NCBI GenBank assembly: GCA_900556675.1
Contig: USQE01000115.1
Location: 1 to 5,035 of the forward strand
Reading direction: 5' to 3'
DNA: 5,035 nt
Source of the DNA: an uncultured Collinsella sp.
GTDB taxonomy: Bacteria; Actinomycetota; Coriobacteriia; Coriobacteriales; Coriobacteriaceae
In this document: positions 4,964 through 5,035 of the stretch, one piece after another
How positions within the stretch are numbered: position 1 is the stretch's first letter
Layout: each line of letters starts with the position of its first letter
Made by a program: the position numbers and the translations under genes
Notes under the pieces: model-generated
The model's input: only the letters and a program-made list of their open reading frames with translations
What the model was told of the DNA's origin: nothing
The model's database searches: none

Positions 4964-5035
4964 TTAGTTTCCAAAATCATTCCGCAGCGCGAAGGCCCCC
5001 GTTGCCAACGCTTCGTAGAAGCGAGGCACCGGGGG
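4964..5035 (-). CDS. C-terminal end of an ORF entering from the right edge (partial)
   Basis: Read on the minus strand, the frame entering at 5035 stays open for 23 codons and stops at TAA 4964-4966. Its product ends RFYEALATGAFALRNDFGN. The codons are GC-rich at third positions and the peptide looks natural. The whole stretch from 4996 also folds as a long hairpin, so this may be a repeat element that happens to be read as a protein tail rather than part of a conserved gene. The family cannot be told from so short a piece. Confidence 0.3.
   Translation of the reverse strand, partial: PPVPRFYEALATGAFALRNDFGN
4996..5035. repeat. Long imperfect hairpin at the right edge
   Basis: CCCCCG (4996-5001) pairs with CGGGGG (5030-5035), TGCC (5003-5006) with GGCA (5025-5028), and CGCTTC (5009-5014) with GAAGCG (5018-5023) around a GTA loop. 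Only one mismatch (5002/5029) and a small A-rich internal loop interrupt it. That is 16 paired bases, possibly more beyond the window. It may be a terminator whose T-run lies outside, or a REP-like palindrome. On the minus-strand side no T-run follows closely. Confidence 0.6.

Noticed and set aside
4871..5035. Plus-strand open frame continuing after the 69-codon ORF
   Set aside because: It follows a stop, has no start with a ribosome site, and lies opposite the minus-strand tail and hairpin. No read-through signal is visible.
1..5035. CRISPR array, tRNA, rRNA or transposase
   Set aside because: I saw no regularly spaced repeats, cloverleaf or conserved rRNA segments, and no transposase or integrase motifs in any frame.

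Overview
The window looks like chromosomal DNA from a GC-rich gut-type actinobacterium, most likely class Coriobacteriia (Collinsella or a close relative). This rests on C/G-rich wobble positions in the main genes, strong GA-rich Shine-Dalgarno sites, use of a TTG start and the style of the protein sequences. It is inference, since no rRNA or marker gene is present.

Layout. Bases 1-162 are intergenic and palindrome-rich, with a roughly 121-bp segment bounded by near-identical inverted ends. Bases 164-204 form a strong terminator for the leftward operon. That operon (minus strand, 3269 down to 242) encodes an ABC ATPase and, overlapping it by a few bases, a ten-helix FtsX/BceB-type permease with a large extracytoplasmic domain. 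Together they form a BceAB-like module of the kind that handles cell-envelope-active peptides; no two-component system lies inside the window. A 148-bp divergent intergenic region (3270-3417) carries a perfect 8-6-8 palindrome and a second inverted repeat that touches the ATPase ribosome binding site.

The most notable gene runs rightward from 3418 to 4407. It is one 329-residue protein joining an intact MutT/NudG-like Nudix hydrolase to an intact-looking Vsr (very short patch repair) endonuclease through a Lys/Arg/Pro-rich linker. E. coli NudG hydrolyses CTP, dCTP and 5-methyl-dCTP, while Vsr repairs T:G mismatches made by 5-methylcytosine deamination. The fusion could therefore join nucleotide-pool cleaning and mismatch repair around the same modified base.

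Bases 4408-5035 hold no gene I recognise. They contain a hairpin sharing a 16-bp motif (15/16) with the left end of the window, two possible small ORFs in tandem (51 and 69 codons, the second with a GAGGAGG site), a strongly G-poor plus strand, and at the right edge a long hairpin that overlaps the apparent C-terminal end of a minus-strand ORF running out of the window.
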